Below the pieces are notes generated by a model, which saw nothing but the letters and a program-made list of their open reading frames with translations, ran no database searches and was not told where the DNA came from. The position numbers were made by a program, and so were the translations under genes. Below, piece after piece: positions 59,297 through 64,000 of a stretch of DNA of 64,000 nucleotides (the first letter of the stretch is position 1; every line of letters begins with the position of its first letter). Source of the stretch: Latrodectus hesperus (lineage: Eukaryota > Arthropoda > Arachnida > Araneae > Theridiidae); NCBI GenBank assembly GCA_037975125.1, contig CM075853.1, positions 38,029,113-38,093,112 of the forward strand. Direction: 5' to 3'.

Positions 59297-60833
59297 CACT
59301 GCTCAAAACATTTAAAGGATATTGCGGTTTTAGGTGGATTTTGTGGCTGGGAAACTTTTTAGCTGATTTATACGTAGTCGACAGACGTAGTAGGTTATAT
59401 GAGAATAAATTACACATGTTTGGCAGAAAAGATGCATTTTATTGCGCATTTGTGTATAAAAGGAAAAAAAACACAATTTTTGCATTATGAGAAAAAATGA
59501 GAAAAAAAAGAATAAGAAACGGTGTTGTCTTCAAAGGAAGTCATTTTCAGTAGGGGGTATGGTTTCCACGGCGGCTAGCAACACTGAACACCTTTGAGGC
59601 ATGCAGTCAATGAGGCTATTAATCACGAGTTGGGGTATTCTGTCCCACTCTTTCAAAAGAGCTCTTTTCAGTTCTTGGAGAGTTTGTGGGGGTGGTTGGT
59701 GGGCAGCAGCTAGTCTTCCTAAAGCGTTCCAAACGTGCTCTATTGGACTGATGTCTGGAGAACAAGCTGGCCATTCCATTCGTACGATTCTTTCCTTGAA
59801 AAGGAAATCCTCTACCAGGTTACCACGATGTGGCCTGCAGTTATCGTCCATTAAAATGAAGTCATCTCCGATTGCTGCAGCGTAAGGGATTACAATAGGT
59901 CTGAGGTTCTCATCCCTATATCGGCGACCAGTCAGAGGTCCATCTCGAACGATATAGAGGTCTGTGCGTCCGTCAATGGAGATGCCAACATACACCAACA
60001 CTCCCTCACATCAAATCTGACACTTTGGTGCACGAACACTGGATTATTCCTACTGCCACGGTCCCTCCAGATGAAAATACGCCTATTATAAGGTGAACAG
60101 GAAAACGGGACTCGTCAGAAAAAAGAACATTGCTCCATTCATTTTTCCTCCTGTTCACATGCTCTGTTGCCCACTCCCTGCGGTCACGACGATGCCATGA
60201 TGTTAGTTTAACATATACCATCGGTCGACGAGCATACAGACCTACACCATAGAGCCAGTTTCGGACAGTCTGAGTTGAAACCGTGGTGTCAGTAGCAGAG
60301 CGAAGGTGTTGTTGGAGAAAAGTAGCGTTCATATTTCTGTGTCTCCGAGCCGTTAACACTAAATAGCGATCTTCATTGGGCGTTGTTTCCCGTTTACGAC
60401 CTTGCCCTGATCTTCGGCCTGCACTTCCATTCTCCAAAAACGGTTCCAGATCCTGGGAATCACACTTTGTAACACTCAAATAGCTTCGCTACTCCGGCTT
60501 GAGTTTGGCCCCCTTCTAGCCTACCAATAACTCTCCAAGCTTCTGAATCGGTTAAATGACTTTGTTGAGACATCGTACTCATCGAAAAAAAGCAGTCACT
60601 GAATACCGATCATCCTTGCATTCATTGTCTTTTATTCAGTTGAAAGTCAAATTTCATTCACTGCAGCTGAAGTGACGTTTTTGACGTTGAACTCAAAATT
60701 AACATACTCCACAGTTTGAAAATCAGAAAAATTTCCATTTGTGATTCTCTTATTCCATTTTCAGCAAAAACATTTCGTCAATATCTTTATTTTATGTAAA
60801 ATTTACAATATCCTTTAATTGTTTTGAGCAGTG
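59297..60833 (-). mobile_element. Tc1-like DNA transposon, complete ends, dead transposase
   Basis: Terminal inverted repeats of 28 bases (59297-59324 and 60806-60833, CACTGCTCAAAACA-TTAAAGG...) differ at one position. Both are flanked by TA (59295-59296, 60834-60835). The length of 1537 bp is normal for Tc1-like elements. The single gene, on the minus strand, is broken by frameshifts. Confidence 0.95.
59531..60582 (-). pseudogene. Tc1-like DD34E transposase, frameshifted
   Basis: An ATG at 60582 starts MSTMSQQSHLTDSEAWRVIG, the first DNA-binding helix-turn-helix. The frame then shifts around 60470-60440, continues through GSAGRRSGQGRKRETTP (the GRPR-like linker) to NVLFSDESRFP, shifts again near 60100 (IFIWRDRGSRNNP lies in another frame) and once more near 60001. 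It ends with DDFILMDDNCRPHRG, DISPIEHVWNALGR and a stop at 59531-59533. Catalytic residues visible are D in SDESRF, D in MDDN, and E in IEHVW, 34 residues after the second D. Known: such enzymes cut at TIRs and insert at TA. This copy cannot make one continuous protein. Confidence 0.9.
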
Positions 60834-61457
60834 TATTCACAACCTTCTTGGCTTTTCTGTTAATGCCAACGATTTATGCCAAGTCTCTAGGATCTATTTT
60901 TACTTTTCATTATTAAACATTTTAAACGTCCAAGTTCATAAACACAACAAATCACAAAGTTATTTTTAACCATTTTATTCACATGATATTTACTTCATTA
61001 TCTTCAGTTTTTTAGGCACATCATCTACATTGGTTTGCAAAATTTATAAACGAAAAATCACCATATGATGGGAACTAGCTGATAAAAATAACTGAAAGAC
61101 CAACCAAATAATCAACTGAAATGAATTAGGATTGAGGATACATAAAAATGCAACATGACATAATGGACGAATGTAAAAAACATGTAAGTTGATCAATATT
61201 TCAGTGAAAACTGTTTCCCGGTATATATCAATTTAAGTGGTGACCAGTTGCTGCCTAACTGTGTTATATTAAATTGACATTCTGTTGATGACATAGGAAT
61301 GACTTCAACTGAGGAGGAATTGTTGGAGGTTGGAAGTAGTTCTTCGCTTGGCTAGAGTGGTTGTGGAACTTAGTATCGTTTTATATAATATTTCAAATGA
61401 CACGAACAGCTATCATTCGTGTGAGTAATAATGATTATCTACGTATAACTACTGCAA
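60834..61457. other. AT-rich, nothing recognised
   Basis: No gene recognised. Confidence 0.6.
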
Positions 61458-61860
61458 AGTGTTGTTGTTGTTACTAATCCTAGATGGTCCAATTCCAATA
61501 CTAGAACAATTCCACAAGTCCATAAACAGCCAGGAAATCCAAAAACTGAGCCGAATGGACAAAGTGGAGGCTTGGATGACCTTCTGGCATGGTCATCCAA
61601 GCCGTGAAGGCCATTCTGTTATACCCAGTTAAAGCTAACAAACGTTCCTTGGAGAAAAATCAGACTTCTACCACTAGCTTGTCTATGGTGCTCCAGATCT
61701 TAGCGGACTGCAGTAGCTGTAACTCTTTCCCTTTATCATGAGTCTATGAGTCTTGAGTTCTATTGCAAAGTTAAACCTATATACCATCCTTGAAGTGAGA
61801 AGGAAAAGACAGAGAAGTCTCAAAATATATTGGTTAATACAATGTAGCTGTCAGAGACAC
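61458..61860. other. Probable unidentified repeat with (TTG)n edge
   Basis: Starts with GTTGTTGTTGTTACTAAT, the same words that begin the tail of the SINE copy at 44718, and has even base composition. Contains a fold-back: 61569-61581 (GGCTTGGATGACC) exactly complements 61591-61603, and outer GAATGG (61553-61558) pairs with CCATTC (61611-61616). No coding motif recognised. Confidence 0.4.
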
Positions 61861-62159
61861 CGTTTTCTGTAGCAAGAAACACTAGAAGTGGATAAATAGG
61901 TGATAAGATAGAGTATTTATGATTACAAGATTTAAACTAACTGCTTATTTTAGATACCTACTCACTTAAATACAGCTTAAAAAGCAAGTAATAACATTAT
62001 CAACATCTTTGAAAATAATAGGTTTCGGCGTGGCGGACTTGATAAACACCCTGTTTCATATATACACTGACTTTCTTATTTTTCAAAATGATTCAGTCAC
62101 TGGAGTGCGCGACTGTCAATGTGTTTTTTCCTCACTTATACGTCTTTTTTTCGAAGTAT

Positions 62160-62450
62160 TATAAGAGCTCAGTCTTCTTCATAAAGGACAATGCTATATT
62201 TAATAGTTTGTGATGGCGGCTGCCACAGAGCTGTTGGTTAATGAAAATAATCAATTCATTGACTGACCGGCAAAATTTACAGATTTAAATTCTATCAAAA
62301 ACGAGTGAGACATTCTAAGAAGATGCTTGATAGTAAATTAAAAACCACCAGCAGAGATTCTTGATTCTATTAGGCATCATAAGAGTAATGGGAAACTATG
62401 CCTCAACAGCTCATGAACAGACTTGTACTGAACAAGGATAGGTAGTATAT
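62160..62450 (+). pseudogene. Tc1-like transposase C-terminal relic
   Basis: The plus strand, with several stops, reads FFIKDNAIFNS (a decayed MDDNARPH-type block), AATELLVNENNQFID, then PAKFTDLNSIKNE and DILRRC. This matches the order DN, then DWPAxSPDLNPIExxWDxLxR in Tc1-like transposases, with the terminal catalytic E of IE replaced (IKNE). Much more decayed than the element at 59297 and not part of it. Its ends were not found. Confidence 0.6.
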
Positions 62451-63969
62451 AGCAGCCCGCACAGCTGCAAAAAGTTATCATTCTAAAGTCTGGATTTTCC
62501 TCGTAACTCATGTCATCCGGGCGTTGTGCTTTACTATCTTATTGTTTCAATAGCTTCTTTTTACATTTTGAATAATTTTTTGATAAGTTTTATCTATATT
62601 TCGATATGTTTACTCATTTGGTAAGTTATGGCATTAGTGTTATCAATTTAAAACACTTTTCACTATATTACATGAGGAAATATGTCTCTTATTTACATTT
62701 TTCACAGTAAAATAAATGCGTTTGTTTCATTGTGTTTATATCATAACTTAAGCTCCTTTTTTTAAACTTGTTATTAAATTATATTGCGTATTATGTCATG
62801 ACTTTGAATAATTTAAAGAATAAATATTACGACTGGATGTCACATGTCAATTTATCAATCAATCTACACTTATTTTCATTTTTTTAAGTATTTTAATAAA
62901 TTTTGAACAAATTCCATTCTTTAAAAATGCAATAATAGCACAACTTTAAAAAAATACTATTATAAATGTTATTTCATTTTATAGTTTTATTTTTCTATCA
63001 GGAATTAATATTTCTGTATGAGATAAAACGATACCATATGAAAGTATGGTTCTACCATGGAGAAAGACATTTGGAAATCTATGTTTTCTTCAAAGAATCA
63101 AAACTAGAAATTAATTTTTTAAATATACATTTGAAAAAAAATTTCCTTTCATGTGGATTCAAATATTTTATAACTTATTTATTTGGTATTAAACATATTT
63201 TTAATCAAACATTTAAAAGAGTGAAAAAATTCAGCAGCAGGTTAAATTTCCTAACATTATGAATAATGTTAATCTGCTTTAATAATGGATGATAACAAAT
63301 ATTACAATCATTATTTAAATACAGAATAATTCAGAATATGACAGAAATAATCCATCATGCAGACAAACAAAATAATTAATTGAAAATTTGATTAGAAATA
63401 ATAAAATTTTTTGACGAAATCAGTAATAGTTTTGTAACATAGTTATTTTATTTTTAATAGATACTAAGAATAGAATCTTTGATTAAATACCATTATATTT
63501 CAAAGGAAACTTGAACAAAATCTGAAGGTAAACATGCATAATTTTTGTAAAGAAGTTCGTCTCCATTTATATATTTATACAAAAAAATGAATAATCTTGT
63601 AAATGAAACTTATTAGAAATATTTTAATATTTTTAATAAATTCCTGTTTTTTAATATGAAAAATAAATTTGCTTAGAAAGCTTATTATTTGTCTGGTCGG
63701 TTAGAAATTTAGATTCTGCTTTTTATTTTACTTATTCAAAATATTAACTGTACGAGAATTCAGTTGTGGATTCGATACACAATTTAGGATTTATATAACC
63801 TTTTATCATTTCTGTACAGTCAGCTGTAAGTTATTTGCTTTTAATTTCCATTAGCGAAATGTTTCAAAACTTCATTTAAATCAAAACAAAGGAAAATGTC
63901 ATGAAAATAAAAACATTTCTTCATTTACAAAGAAAAGTTATATTCGTTCAAATATTTTATATCCCATAT

Positions 63970-64000
<31 letters not shown>
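62451..64000. other. AT-rich to window end
   Basis: The 98-codon plus ORF at 62966-63262 is Phe/Lys/Ile-rich and has no motif. The window ends inside a (TA)n tract starting about 63976. Confidence 0.6.

Overview
The window reads as AT-rich animal nuclear DNA with long introns and intergenic stretches, long (TA)n microsatellites and many decayed transposable elements. It is most likely from a spider. The only gene I can identify with confidence is a split LIM-only gene whose closest match by eye is the LMO1/LMO3 (Drosophila Beadex/dLMO) family. The spider call is an inference from arthropod-type LMO residues and from a tRNA-headed SINE and retroelement tails that I associate with orb-weaver genomes. 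No search was run.

Layout. 1-2.1 kb holds a 54-bp tandem duplication, a Ty3/gypsy RNase H relic (+) and a non-LTR retrotransposon 3' end (-). 4.7-5.7 kb is a GC-richer non-coding island. 10.67-13.53 kb carries the three identified coding exons of the LMO gene on the minus strand. Its probable 3' UTR lies below 10.67 kb, and its 5' exon or exons lie at unknown higher coordinates. From 15 to 57.7 kb, AT-rich DNA is punctuated by GC-richer islands without convincing ORFs (about 15.1-16.1, 17.2-17.6, 20.0-20.5, 24.1-25.0, 26.9-27.7, 38.9-39.2, 49.7-50.2 and 55.9-57.7 kb). These are candidate promoters, 5' UTR exons or enhancers, and one contains a strong CTCF-like core.

Mobile DNA: three copies of a tRNA-headed SINE (35.0, 40.5 and 44.7 kb, two with target-site duplications); two copies of a second SINE-like family (20.9 and 51.8 kb); a MITE with long terminal inverted repeats (28.6-29.2 kb); an internally deleted mariner relic (29.7-30.6 kb); a complete-ended but frameshifted Tc1-like DD34E element (59.3-60.8 kb); a second Tc1-like relic (62.2-62.4 kb); and several non-LTR relics (1.2, 25.9, 40.8, 50.9 and 54.2 kb).

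The least expected structure is a set of near-perfect short fold-backs (arms 17-27 nt, loops 2-15 nt) at about 17.0, 28.9, 33.15, 53.16, 53.27 and 61.57 kb. Their sequences are unrelated, which suggests a mutational process rather than one repeat family. I found no clear new multi-gene system. The best leads are the LMO regulatory landscape, the recurrent fold-backs and the second SINE family.
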